From the NCBI GenBank assembly GCA_946800325.1, contig OX326961.1:11096215-11160214 (forward strand): a DNA stretch of 64,000 bases, read 5' to 3'. Both the position numbers and the translations under genes were made by a program. The notes under the pieces are model-generated. The model worked only from the letters and a program-made list of their open reading frames with translations, searched no databases and was not told the origin of the DNA. The first letter of the stretch is position 1. Every line of letters starts with the position of its first letter. Shown here one piece after another: positions 21,806 to 32,817 of this stretch. Source of the DNA: Luzula sylvatica (Eukaryota; Streptophyta; Magnoliopsida; Poales; Juncaceae).

Positions 21806-24027
21806 ATGGCTCTTGTAACAATATCAGAGTTACAACATGGGTATGTTTCTGGTCATTTGATTGCAAGAGTATATAGGCTATGGGATGCTATGGTTCCAGG
21901 CAAGAAAGATTCATTAATAAGTCTCGAATGTTCTCTCACATGGATGATCAGGTATGTGTACAATTTCGGTTGTGCTAAATTATTATCATTCGTTACATAA
22001 TGCCTCTCATGGATAATATTTTGTTTTCGTGTGAAAATTAGGGTGATTGTATTCATGGAACAGCAAAGCTGGCAGACAGAACTAGATTGCTCAATGTGCT
22101 TGTAGAAGGAGATGTCTATCGCTTCACGGGCTTCAACATCACTACTACGGATAAACAGTACAAAAGTGTTCCTAGAGATACGGTACTTAATTTAACAAGA
22201 TATACCATTATTGACCCTGTTCCAAGCCCACCCAAGCCTATTCTAGAACGTGATTTTTTTTTTCACTCCGTTCAAAGAAGTTGTTCATAGAGCGGGCAAA
22301 AGAACACTGCTTACTGGTATAATTAGTTCTACTCAAACTGGTCATTTTTTTTTAATTATATAAACAAATATTCTTATGCATTCTTGTCCTTACAAGATTT
22401 GATTGGATTTGTTACCGCGGCTGGACCGATGGAAGCAATTGACTTAGGAAACGGTATTGCGCACAAAAGAAATATTGAAATTGAAAACGAGAGGTACATT
22501 TCATATTTCAAATGAAGCATTCATAAATGTGTATAGTTGAAGTTATTGTTCGGTACTTATTTAACATGTTTTTTTTAACGTAGTGGCGAAAGATTGGTTA
22601 TTTTTCTTTGGGAAGACTATGGTTATGATTTTAATATCGATAGTCTCGTCGACAAAAGTTCTTCCAAGCATATTATTTTAGCACTGGCTGGGTTAACTGT
22701 TCGGGCGGCTAAAAATAGTATAGCTTTATTTCTCATTTGTTTTGTTTAGGCTTGCTTATTATGCAACCATGTGTGCGAAAAAAAAATTAATATCTAAATT
22801 AGCTTTTTGTTATAAAGATGCAGGTCCTCCGGGGAAAATGTTCATTGGTACATCATGTGGTTCGAGATATTATGTCAACGATGAATCTCCTGAGATAGAA
22901 ATTTTCGCAAGCAGTATGCTATGCATTCATTTTTGGTAGTGATAAATTCACTTTTTTAACTTATTAGGTACCCTCTGTCATTTGTATGCATGATTTTTCT
23001 CCTTAGATTTCCGAATCCACCCAACAAGATACACATAAATGCATCTCGAGGACACGACTACGTGCCACCAGAACACCAGAAAACGATAAATAGACGAACA
23101 ATCGAAGAGTTGTTGATGCTTCCCACTTATGAGGTATTCGTATTCTTATAGTGTTTTTTTCCACTTGTGTAAATTTGTAACGTTTTTTTTTATGATGAAC
23201 GTCTTAATAATCCAATTAAAAATTATTCCAGGTGGACAAGTATACATGCGTTGCAGAAATCACGGATATCGATGCATCGAAACCCTGGTGGTACAAAAGT
23301 TGTCATGATTGTCGTGGTAGTTTGACGAATATCGCTGAAGGAATGCCTTGTCCTCTTTGTGGCAAACAAGATAAACCGCCAATCTATTCATGAGTATCTA
23401 TTTCAAATTATATACGAATATGGACAAATATCTGTTAATGTCCTTTTTCCCGTGTAGATACAAGGTAGTGCTTCAGGTGCAAGATTCTACCGGAAGCACT
23501 TACTTTACTTTGTTAGCAAATCAAGCGGATGCATACTTCAAAGCTCCATGTCAAGCTCATGCTAAATTTATAGAAAACAAAGCCGATGGCCTTCCTCTTG
23601 CTTTGAAAAACGCAATAGGTAGAGAACAAATTTTTCAGGTACGAAGAGATGCGTATGCGGGGAGGAATAATGTATCGACATTTGTTATCACGAAATTTTT
23701 CGATTGTGCGTCATGTGTTCCTGCAATACCTCCCTCTCCTGCCCCGACAAATGAAGCCAATAACACGCCACCTACTACACCACTAATCAACATTGTCGAG
23801 CGAAATGTCGCGTCTCCTCCAACAAATGATGACAAGGGAAAAAGGTATGTTCTCTCCCAAACACGCAACCAAATATCAAGTATCTTTCTTGACATATTGG
23901 AGAGTAGATAGTATTTTTTTGCGAATCAAGTTGTAGGATTGATGATGACGATGATGACGTGCCTGTTGGAACTTTTAAGAGAAAGAAAATAAAGAAAGTG
24001 ATGTTCGATGATCTCTCTGATTGGTAA
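21806..24027 (+). pseudogene. RPA1-like (replication protein A 70-kDa subunit) gene, decayed, Helitron-borne
   Basis: Exon-like blocks read in order along the large RPA subunit. 21806-21951 is the N-terminal OB-fold region (MALVTISELQHGYVSGHL). About 22042-22317 carries GDCIHGTAKLADRTRLLNVL and YRFTGFNI. About 22400-22492 reads LIGFVTAAGP. About 22585-22710 reads ERLVIFLWEDYG. About 22823-22918 reads FIGTSCGSRYYVNDESPEIE. 23007-23132 reads HDYVPPEHQKTINRRTIEELL. 23232-23392 holds the zinc-ribbon region (CHDC, CPLC). 23459-23845 follows, and 23937-24027 is the tail, ending LSDW-stop. Such RPA genes are common cargo of plant Helitrons. Damage: a T-run near 22253-22262 shifts frame within exon 2, and the frame across the first junction does not join (MDDQGDC is one base out). 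No Rep/helicase ORF is near, so the carrier is non-autonomous. Confidence 0.75.
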
Positions 24028-24467
24028 GAGGTCAGCAGTTATTTCTTAAGCTAATATGATATTATACTATTAATTGCCCTCAATATTTTCGTAATTTATT
24101 CTATTTCCCCTTTCGTATAGATAATTCGATGCGTTGTTATCTTCTTTTGGTCTACTTGTCGTTGTTTCCGTTTGATCTATTAGTATGTGTTGTTATGTAC
24201 TTTTGGTCGGTATCCTTGTCCTTATTTTGATGTAGATAGTGGATCAAGGTTTCTTAGTTGTAATGTTTTATTATTACTTTCAAGTTTATCAGCACGCACA
24301 ATTCCGTGTGTTTTGTGTTCTGATTAATATGTTTATAATGTTGGTACTTTCCGTTTATCTTTCTTGCATGTAATTTGATTGTTCTGGTTATTTATTATTT
24401 GGTTATGATCGTTTCTTATTTTGATTAATAATTACATAAATCATATTTTTCTTATTACACGATTAAA

Positions 24468-24496
24468 CTCGCAGCGAAGCGCGGGTATGTCCCTAG
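24468..24496 (+). mobile_element. Helitron 3' terminus nested in the hAT element
   Basis: GCAGCGAAGCGCGGG, then TATGTCCCTAG, followed by T: a GC-rich hairpin about 10 bases before CTAG, the standard plant Helitron 3' end. It lies about 470 bp after the RPA1-like stop codon, consistent with that gene being Helitron cargo. Confidence 0.8.
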
Positions 24497-24836
24497 TATT
24501 ATAAAAATACGTAAAATCACCAACAATTTTATATACATAAAACAAAAAAATTGTACAAAATATATTAAAAATGCAAATGTTACAAATAATTAATCCTTAA
24601 AACATCACAAATTTTCATATCATTGGGTATTTTTCGGATTCGGGTTCGGGTATTTTTTCGAGTTCGGGTAATACCCGTGGGTAAAAATTTACTCCCGAAC
24701 CAAAATCCGGAGCGGATATTTTTTTTCGGGTAATATCCGACCAGCGGGTATTTTTTCTGAATATTATCCGCTCCGTTCGGATCGGATATCCGCGAATTCG
24801 AATTTTATCCAACCCATTGACATCCCTAATAACGAT

Positions 24837-25140
24837 TTATCGGCTACCTACATCAAAATTCTCAGGGCTATCTTGTATATAACTATTTCATTAATAAAAA
24901 GAATGAGCCATAAGAACAAGATTCGTTTTTCAGGCTCAACTTCAAACAAAAAAATTTACAAAGACAAAAAAGAAGAAGGCTACAAACATAGTAAACATTA
25001 ATAAGTAAAAAAATGAAATGTTTTATTAAAGTAACATATACATGAAATACTCAGGTCAATGTTGAGGAACAAATCATCTATTTAATTAATGCACACAAAA
25101 CCACACTCAAGGAAAATATTGGATCCAATAGTTACTTACA
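24837..25140. other. spacer / 3' flank of the MATH-BTB gene
   Basis: AT-rich sequence downstream of the minus-strand gene; it probably holds its 3' UTR. Nothing else seen. Confidence 0.4.
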
Positions 25141-26238
25141 TTAAGAAATCAGTTCATCTAATTGAGCAATTGTATGATCTAATTTTCCTTCGATTTCTTC
25201 CAGAATTGACGGACAAATCAGCTTTAGATGCTCGAATCCATCTGTCTGCGTGATTTTAGTATAATTTTCCGGTTCACTAACAAATGCAACGCAAATCTCT
25301 TTTAATCGAGGACAATTATGCTGCTCGGCTAATACTAAAGTTGTTGCCAGAGTTCCCACAGTGATATTTTTGCATAATTTTGATTCGCAAATAAGTTTGA
25401 GTCGATCTAATGCATACCGGTCTGCTGCTACAAGTAAATGTTGAGTCATGGCAACAGAGTTCAACATATCACTGTCATCATTTTCGTTTTCTATGGGCGA
25501 TGAATCTAAACGCATAAAATTAAGCGAATCGGTGTACATAAAACGAAGCAAAACCCTAAAAATTATAGGCTCCATTTCGTATATCATTACATTCTCCGAA
25601 TTATTCTTATTCATCGGACCATACAATTCCGCTTTAAACACAGGCGATCGAGCTGCCAATACGAGTTTATGCGCGTGAACAATTTCCCCGTCGACATCAA
25701 ATCGTATATCCGAGGTTTCTTTATCTTCTAATAGATTACCAAAATGAGCATTCAAATCAGAAGGAGGTACCTCAACATGGCAAAAAGTTGCACTCAAAAT
25801 AGTAACAGTACATATAACAACCAAGGAATCATCAACATTTACATATAACCCCTTCAAATTTTCGAATTTTACGTATTGAGGCCAACCCCAGCCGTAACCA
25901 GGCTTCTCATAAACATGAGTTGTTCTGGTCAACTGCACGGCCGAAGGTAGGCCGTCTTTATATAACAAATTGAAGTCGAAAATTACACTTACATCCTTGG
26001 ATAGTTCGCTACGAAGATCCAGAAAAAGAGATAAATATGCACCTTGCTCATTTTCTTTGTTTCCGCGCGGATAACATGTAATTGACCATTCGTGGTCGCC
26101 GATGGTGAAGATCGAAGAGGTCGTGTATTTTCCGCAATCTATTTTCTCGATTTGTGCGTAGTTCAGTTCGTAACGGTATGATTCGGTACAGATCTCAGAG
26201 TTTTTGTTTTTGTTTGTGTTTTTGGTGTTTGAAGCCAT
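25141..26238 (-). CDS. MATH-BTB protein (BPM-like CUL3 adaptor), 365 aa, single exon
   Basis: Substrate adaptor for CUL3-RING ubiquitin ligases: the MATH domain binds the target and the BTB domain binds cullin-3. An N-terminal Asn/Lys-rich leader (residues 1-16) precedes a MATH domain (about 18-155; YELNYAQIEKI, then GDHEWSITCYPRG and YLSLFLDL). A linker (EVPPSDLNAHFGNLL) leads to the BTB domain (about 185-300; SDIRFDVDGEIVHAHKLVLA and RFMYTDSL). The last ~60 residues form a BACK-like helical tail (CPRLKEICVAFVSEPENY). Length fits BPM proteins (about 360-410 aa). Most plant BPM genes have several introns; this frame is uninterrupted, so it may descend from a retrocopy or belong to an expanded intronless group. 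No stop or frameshift. It starts 1.4 kb from the edge of the hAT element. Confidence 0.93.
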   Translation of the reverse strand: MASNTKNTNKNKNSEICTESYRYELNYAQIEKIDCGKYTTSSIFTIGDHEWSITCYPRGNKENEQGAYLSLFLDLRSELSKDVSVIFDFNLLYKDGLPSAVQLTRTTHVYEKPGYGWGWPQYVKFENLKGLYVNVDDSLVVICTVTILSATFCHVEVPPSDLNAHFGNLLEDKETSDIRFDVDGEIVHAHKLVLAARSPVFKAELYGPMNKNNSENVMIYEMEPIIFRVLLRFMYTDSLNFMRLDSSPIENENDDSDMLNSVAMTQHLLVAADRYALDRLKLICESKLCKNITVGTLATTLVLAEQHNCPRLKEICVAFVSEPENYTKITQTDGFEHLKLICPSILEEIEGKLDHTIAQLDELIS

Positions 26239-27848
26239 CTCTAAGAGGGGTTGACTATATTATGATGAGAGGAAAAGGAAGACAAGGTAAACTACAGCTT
26301 TTTCCTGTCCTTTAAAGAAAGGAAAAAGGATGTATGATGTTTGATTGTTATGATCATATATCACGATCATATATCATGTCCATTGTATGTGGAGTGGGGG
26401 AACATGTTCACAAATATATTTATTTATGTATATAGAATATCTGTTATCTAACATGCTTAATTCATGTTTGTATTTGTTAAGTTAAAAAATATTATATTGG
26501 TTTTATTTAAATTTAAATATGTATACTCATTTTAAGAACAGTATAAGGCAGTAATAATATATAGAAGATACTATCGGATACTTTTTAAAGTATCGATAAA
26601 TATACCTGAAAACAAAAGTACCAAATTTGAAATCGAAATAAAAAAGTAATACATATAAATAAATAAATAAATAAATAACTAAATATAATAATCATTTAAT
26701 TCACGACCTGGTTATTTCAATAATAACAAATTTTTAATATATTTTACATGAATCATATAATATCTAATACAAAATTATTAAATATAAAAATTATAATTAA
26801 TAAATTATTATATACAATAGATGTATCATATCCTATGCTTTTTTGAAAACTATCGTATTGTCATATTTGTATCGGGATAGATAAGATATTTGTACATGTA
26901 TCTATGTAACATAGGTAATATATATAGGTGTTGTTTTCATTCTTTCATTCTTTCGCTCTTTATGTAATTAATTTATGTTCCCTTTTTTTAATTTCCACTA
27001 GAAAATACTCGAGCGGAACGATTATGGTGATACTGACAATATAATTTTAATACAAAGTATTGATATGTATGATGATGATCACGGTATCATTGCGAAACAA
27101 AATTATTTCATAGTAGATTAATTTATTGATAGAACTCATTTTATACATTATCATGTGTATATTTTATCATTATTTTATGTTATGATAGAAAAAAGATTTT
27201 TATCAAATAGTAATGCATGTATTTATGTCGATGTAAAATAATATATGAAATATAACACAGTTTTATGAAAAAACATAACAACTAATATTATATTATTATT
27301 GTTCACAATAAATTCATGCAATATCAAATATATATAGACATTGAATCATACGAGATGCACGCCATTAATTATATAATATTAATAAATTGATCCAAAAAAC
27401 AATGAAAACATATAATACCGTATTTAATAACATCAAAATTTAATTTAAGGAAAAAATATAATTAAAAAATATGTAACATCGTGTGTTATTTTTAAATTAC
27501 AACTTTAAAAATACCAACAGTATTAGAACATTTATAGCTTAAAGAAGTTATTTATTTTTTGATAGGTGAATTATTATTTTTCATTTCTATTCATTTTTGA
27601 AAATTTTAATATTAATTTTTTTAACAAAAAGGCAAATACAGCCTATCTAGTATTATATAGGCTTCATAAAATTATAACTTTAAAAATATTAACAATAATA
27701 CTTAAAAATCAGTTATATAAATATGTGTTACTTTGCATTGTATTTTCTTAACTAATATCTTCACAAATTTATATTACATAAAACATTATATAAACCTATG
27801 TTAACATGGATGTCAAAATAAAAAAAAATGATTTGGACTCGATCGACG
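26239..27848. other. AT-rich intergenic region, no gene
   Basis: Very AT-rich with short TAAA repeats (26655-26680). The head presumably contains the MATH-BTB promoter. No further exon or repeat family recognised. Confidence 0.45.
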
Positions 27849-27865
27849 GCCAAAAAATCATTTTT

Positions 27866-27991
27866 TTTTATAATAACGGGAATGATTTGTCCTCCATCCA
27901 TTGATGTCAATGGGAATCGAACCCACAACCACTCACAACACATGAATTTTTGTGCACCACACTCAACCAATTAAGCTATGGGCCCATTGAC
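27866..27991 (-). mobile_element. tRNA-derived SINE, 126 bp
   Basis: On the minus strand the head reads GCCCATAGCTTAATTGGTTG (A box region) and then GTGGGTTCGATTCCC (B box), followed by a short tail ending in A residues. The 17-bp duplication GCCAAAAAATCATTTTT flanks it at 27849-27865 and 27992-28008. It shares CATTGACATCAATGGATGG with the SINE at 52775. No SINE-family name is claimed. Confidence 0.85.
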
Positions 27992-28008
27992 GCCAAAAAA
28001 TCATTTTT

Positions 28009-30139
28009 CTTATTATTTTTCACCATACCCTATCCAATTTGTTTTTCTCATGATAATCTGTAATTAATCGCAATCAGTACAGGTCATGACTCATATATGA
28101 CGAAATATGAGAATCGGAAGTTACATGAATTATACAATACTTTGAGTATACGTTAGACTAAACAAGCACATTTACAAAATTATAATCATATTTTTGTTGT
28201 TTCTTTTATGCCAACTCAACTACTAAGTGCAATGAAATAATTAAGTATGGATACTTTATGAAGGTGAGCACTTGAACGATTGATATGCATCAACTAAAAA
28301 AATCAAAATCCCACTTGAGGTTATTTATATTAAAATGATTGAATTAGGTCAAAGGTCGCAAATCACATATTGATAACTTTATTTAACAAAATTATATCCT
28401 CTTTTTGTGATTATTAAAAATTATTGAGTCATTGAGCAAAATATTATTTTTAAAGCCCACCAGAAGGTGCATTGCACTCCTTGGAATGACATAATGTTTT
28501 ATCAAGAAAGAAAGAAAAACATAAATTACATACTTTTTCTTATTTATTGGGACGTGTTAGTAAATTTTAAAATCACAAGTATTATTAATAGTTTAATATT
28601 GTAGTTGTACACAGGACATTGGAGATATTGTGTTTTATTATGTTCCAAGATTTTTTTTTTGTAATTTTATCACTTTGTATAATTTATTTATTGATATGTT
28701 TATGAAATTTATTCATTTAATTATTCTGATCAAGAAATAATTATTTTCTTTGATTTTTTTTTTTTTTTTTTTTTTGAAAGAAGGAAGTTTGGATACTGTC
28801 GCTCGATTATACTGAAACTCAAATCTGATTGTTCATTACATTTCTTTGAAATTTTTATTTTGTATAATCCGTTCATTGATGTGTTTATGATATTATGTAT
28901 TTCTTCGAGGCTATCGTATTTTTTTATAATTTGAGAGTACAAATGAAATTATTAACACACAATTAAATTTTCAAAATCTTCATTTTTGCACAGTTTTTAA
29001 TATATTGTTGGCATACAAAATATTCTCGTCTTAAGTTATTGTAGAATAATTATTGATTTTTTATTTACATGTATATACATGATACTTTTTAGATTTTTAT
29101 ATTCATATGCATATTTACAAAGAACTCACAAAATTTGTCCGGGCCAGAAAAATCCGCTCAATCAATCCTCGTTTATACTCGTATGAATTCAAAATCGTCC
29201 AAATTTAAACCTGAAGATCGATAGACCCAATAAGCTATTGTTTGTACCTGAAACTCACCTAACCTGCTAAGGGCGTGTTTGCTCGCAGGAAATTACAAGT
29301 TGCAGGAAACTAATATATGAATATCAGGAATCTATGATAGCAGGAACATACAAAAACTATAATCGTAAACCCAAATATGTTTTGTAAATTCACTTATTAT
29401 TTGAATTGATTGATCGGAAACCCAAATTTGCGTGATCGGGGACCCAGATAACACGTCATCCAAATGTCTATTAATTTGAATCGAGCTGAACCCGCCCAAG
29501 CACCATTAATTCCCACTATAAATAAATAAAATTACTTTGTTTAAATGATATTTTCAGTTTTAAGGGATATACATGATCTTTTGAGATTTTCAAGTTATAC
29601 ACATAAAGAAAATGCATTATAGTTTATATGGCATGACATAAGGAAAAAAATATTTTACAAGAATACATATGAATTATGAAAGGAAATGTGCTATATTTTT
29701 GTGCTTGGTTCGAGGACAGAATATGAAAATACATGAAATACAAGAGAAATAGACATATTAACTGTAGTATCACATCAAATGGAAATGGTGTAAAATTGTG
29801 TTGAGAAAAAAAATTAATCGTTTGATGTTTAAGATATATGGTATTTTAGAATTTTAAGATATAAATATCATTTTCATTTATCTATGAATTCCTTCCCTCC
29901 AAACTAACTCCAAACAGTATGAATAAAATACCTTTCATTTTCTTCTTTTTTCTCCCGTTATCTCGAGAGTTTGAACCAAGCAAAGTCTGAGGTAAAAGAA
30001 CTTTCTAGAAAGGCGGAAGAAGAAATAATTTTTAAATACAAAATAATCGGACATGACATGATGTCACATTAAAATGCAAATCATTCGACTTTAAAGGAAT
30101 TTTATATTTTAGATTTCAAATTTTAGATTTTTGATTGTG
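28009..30139. other. AT-rich intergenic region, no gene
   Basis: A poly(T) run lies at 28758-28775. The segment beginning AAGGGCGTGTTTG near 29271 looks like the left end of a MITE, but I could not pair it with a right end. No coding sequence recognised. Confidence 0.4.
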
Positions 30140-30147
30140 GTAAAGAC

Positions 30148-30834
30148 TAGAGCTGGCAAAATCTGACCCAACCTGAAAAATGATCCGACCCGCCCGAACC
30201 CGAACCCGACCCGAAAATATTGAAAAGTCAACGACCCGAACCCGAAATCGAATGACCCGAACCCGAAACCGATCCGAAACCGAATGATCCGAACCCGAAA
30301 TCGACCAGAAACCGAATGACCCGAAACCCGAACGACCCGAAACCAAAACCCGAATGACCCGAAACTCATGACCCGAATGACCCGAAATTCACGACCCGAA
30401 TGATCCGAAAATTAAAATATTATTGTTAAAATCAATATAATATTTCTAAAATATCTCGGAATCAATAAAATAAATCAGAAATTACCCGAAAACTAAATTT
30501 TTGGAAAATCGAATGATTCGAAATCAAATATTGTGAAATTTGAATTACCCGAAAATCAAAATAGTCACGACCCGAATGACCCGAAAACCGAAACGACCCG
30601 AACCCGAAAGACCCGAAAACCGAAACGACCCGAACCCGAACGACCCGAAAACCGAAACGACCCGAAAACCGAAACGACCCGAACTCGAACGACCCGAAAC
30701 CCGAACGACCCGATGACCCGAATGACCCGCAACCCGAAACGACCCGCGACCCGAACGACCCGATGACCCGAATGACCCGCAACCCGAAACGACCCAAATC
30801 CGAAATGACCCGACCCGCCCGATTGCCACCTCTA
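30148..30834. mobile_element. 687-bp hAT element built of CCCGAA-rich minisatellite
   Basis: Ends TAGAGCTGGCAA and TTGCCACCTCTA, with the 8-bp duplication GTAAAGAC at 30140-30147 and 30835-30842. Almost the whole interior is short units of GACCCGAAAACCGAAAC and GACCCGAATGACCCG, interrupted by an AT-rich patch at 30410-30490. The open frames on both strands are by-products of this composition. Confidence 0.92.
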
Positions 30835-30842
30835 GTAAAGAC

Positions 30843-31301
30843 TTCTCCTTTCCCTTCAATGCAATTTACGCTTTCACTCAATTGGATGTAAGGGGCCATT
30901 TGATATAAAAGACCGAAAGATTTTGAAGGAGTCTTGGATTATCTCAAGAAAGTGGAGGGAGAGTAAAAATTTGAAGGATATGTGTTTATCCACTGTGTTG
31001 TTTGATGTGTTAGAATATTATATAATAGAAATTAAAATTTATTGTTTGATGTGAAGAAAAATTGAAAAGTAGTTTAAAATAAGTTTTATTGGTTTATGTA
31101 TATTTAATTGGAAAGTTAATTTAATAATATATATATAATTAATAATTAATAATATTATACATTTCTTTTTTTAATATATTTAATAAATATTTAATTTGTA
31201 TCATAATATATAAATAATAAATATAATATATTTATTTATTTGATATATTAAATAAATATTTAATTTGTATCATAATATGTAAATAATAAATATAACTATA
31301 A
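30843..31301. other. AT-rich spacer with local duplications
   Basis: Near-duplicate AT-rich phrases at 31185-31225 and 31250-31290 (TATTTAATTTGTATCATAATAT). No gene. Confidence 0.5.
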
Positions 31302-31310
31302 ATATTAATA

Positions 31311-32808
31311 GGGAAATTTTTGTATATAGACGAAATAAGTTTGGTAATATTCAAAATGTACAACATAGTTTCGAAATTTGCATAATAACACTCTCGACAT
31401 TTGAAAAGTCGAGAGTTTTTTATGGTCTCGACATTTGAAATGTTGAGGAGTTTTAAGCTTTTCTTAATGATTGTTAACTGTTAATCGAATAAAACGCTCG
31501 ACTTTTGAATTGTCGAGCAAGAATGCTCCACGTTTGAAATGTTGAGAGGAATCTCTCGACATTTGAAATGTCGAGAATTCCTGATAGGGGGAAATTTACA
31601 AATAACCCCCTACATTTTCTTGAATATACAAAAAAAAAACCTAACTTTTGAGAAACTCCAAAAAAACCCCTACATACAAAGTTTTCTTTTCAATTACTCC
31701 CCTAAAGAGTATTTCATGATATTGCAATTTTTTTTGGACCAAAATATCCCTTTATTTTTCATCTTTAAAATTTTTGTATTATTATATTAATTTTAATAAC
31801 GAATGAATGAATTTTTCCGCAGCTAATTTTAATTAAAACTAGGATTAAAATAATATGACCGCTAATTTTAATTTCAACAAATATTTTTATTTCCGCAGCT
31901 CGTTTTGTAGTAGCTATTTTTTATTTTAGTAGCTAGTTTTTAGTAATTATTTTTATTAACAACTATTGATTTCATCAACTAATTTGCTAATAGTTAATAA
32001 AAATAATTACTACAAATTAACTGTTGAAATAAAATTAGCTGTTGAAATTAGAACTAACGACAATATTATTTTAATGCTAGTTTTGAGGTTCACTTATGCA
32101 TTGCTAATTTGGTCAGAAATACTATTTAATAACTATTTTTATTAATAACTATTTAACATTAAAATTAATTACTAGAATAATATTAATTTGTCAAGATATT
32201 AACAGGAATATTTTTTAGATCATATTTTTATTTAATTTTAGTATTCTATGATAAAATATATAAAAAATTAAAAATTAAAATTATTTATATGACATATAGT
32301 TTTTTTAAATTAGTATATGTTAAAAAATATTTATAGTGATTTTAAATTAATATAATAATGCAAAAATATGTTTAATAAATTTAAAGATGAAAAATAGAGG
32401 GGTATTTTGGTCCAAATATTTTTGCAATACCATGAAATACCCTTTAGGGGGGTAATTGAAAAGAAAACTTTGTATGTAGGGTTTTTTTTGGAGTTTCTCA
32501 AAAGTTAGGGTTTTTTTTATAAATTCAAGAAAATATAGGGGGTTATTTGTAAATTTCCCCCTATCAGCAATTCTCAACATTTCAAACGTTGAGCATTCTT
32601 GCTCGACAATTCAAAAGTCGAGCGTTTTATTCGATTAACAGTTAACAGTCATTAAGAAAAGCTTAAAACTCCTCCACATTTCAAATGTCGAGACCATAGA
32701 AAGCTCTCGACTTTTCAAATGTCGAGAGTGTTATTATGCAAATTTCGAAACTATGTCGTCTATTTTGAGTATTACCAAACTTATTTCGTCCATATACAAA
32801 AATTTCCC
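31311..32808. mobile_element. 1.5-kb Mutator-like foldback element
   Basis: Begins GGGAAATTTTTGTATATAGAC and ends with its near complement (GTCCATATACAAAAATTTCCC). The 9-bp duplication ATATTAATA flanks it at 31302-31310 and 32809-32817. The inverted arms run about 31311-31780 and 32345-32808, roughly 470 bp each, with scattered mismatches. Each arm holds several short internal palindromes around CTCGAC...GTCGAG. The ~560-bp centre is AT-rich and noncoding. Long TIRs and a 9-bp duplication point to Mutator-like foldback elements. Confidence 0.92.
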
Positions 32809-32817
32809 ATATTAATA

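Larger units (their letters stand above)
19698..24828. mobile_element. 5.1-kb hAT element carrying an RPA1-like Helitron
   Basis: The ends TAGGGATGTCAA and TTGACATCCCTA are flanked by the 8-bp duplication ATAACGAT at 19690-19697 and 24829-24836. The left end shares GGGGCGGGTCGGGTTCGGGT and the following GTAAGCCTTC with the 832-bp element at 15015, so they are one family. No hAT transposase (BED finger or hATC dimerisation region) is visible, so it is non-autonomous. The left third contains a tandem repeat block. The right part contains an RPA1-like gene ending at a Helitron 3' terminus at 24496, followed by the right hAT subterminal region. Confidence 0.9.

Noticed and set aside
30109..30899. 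Gly/Arg/Ser/Phe-rich open frames up to 145 aa
   Set aside because: They are translations of the CCCGAA minisatellite in a hAT element.
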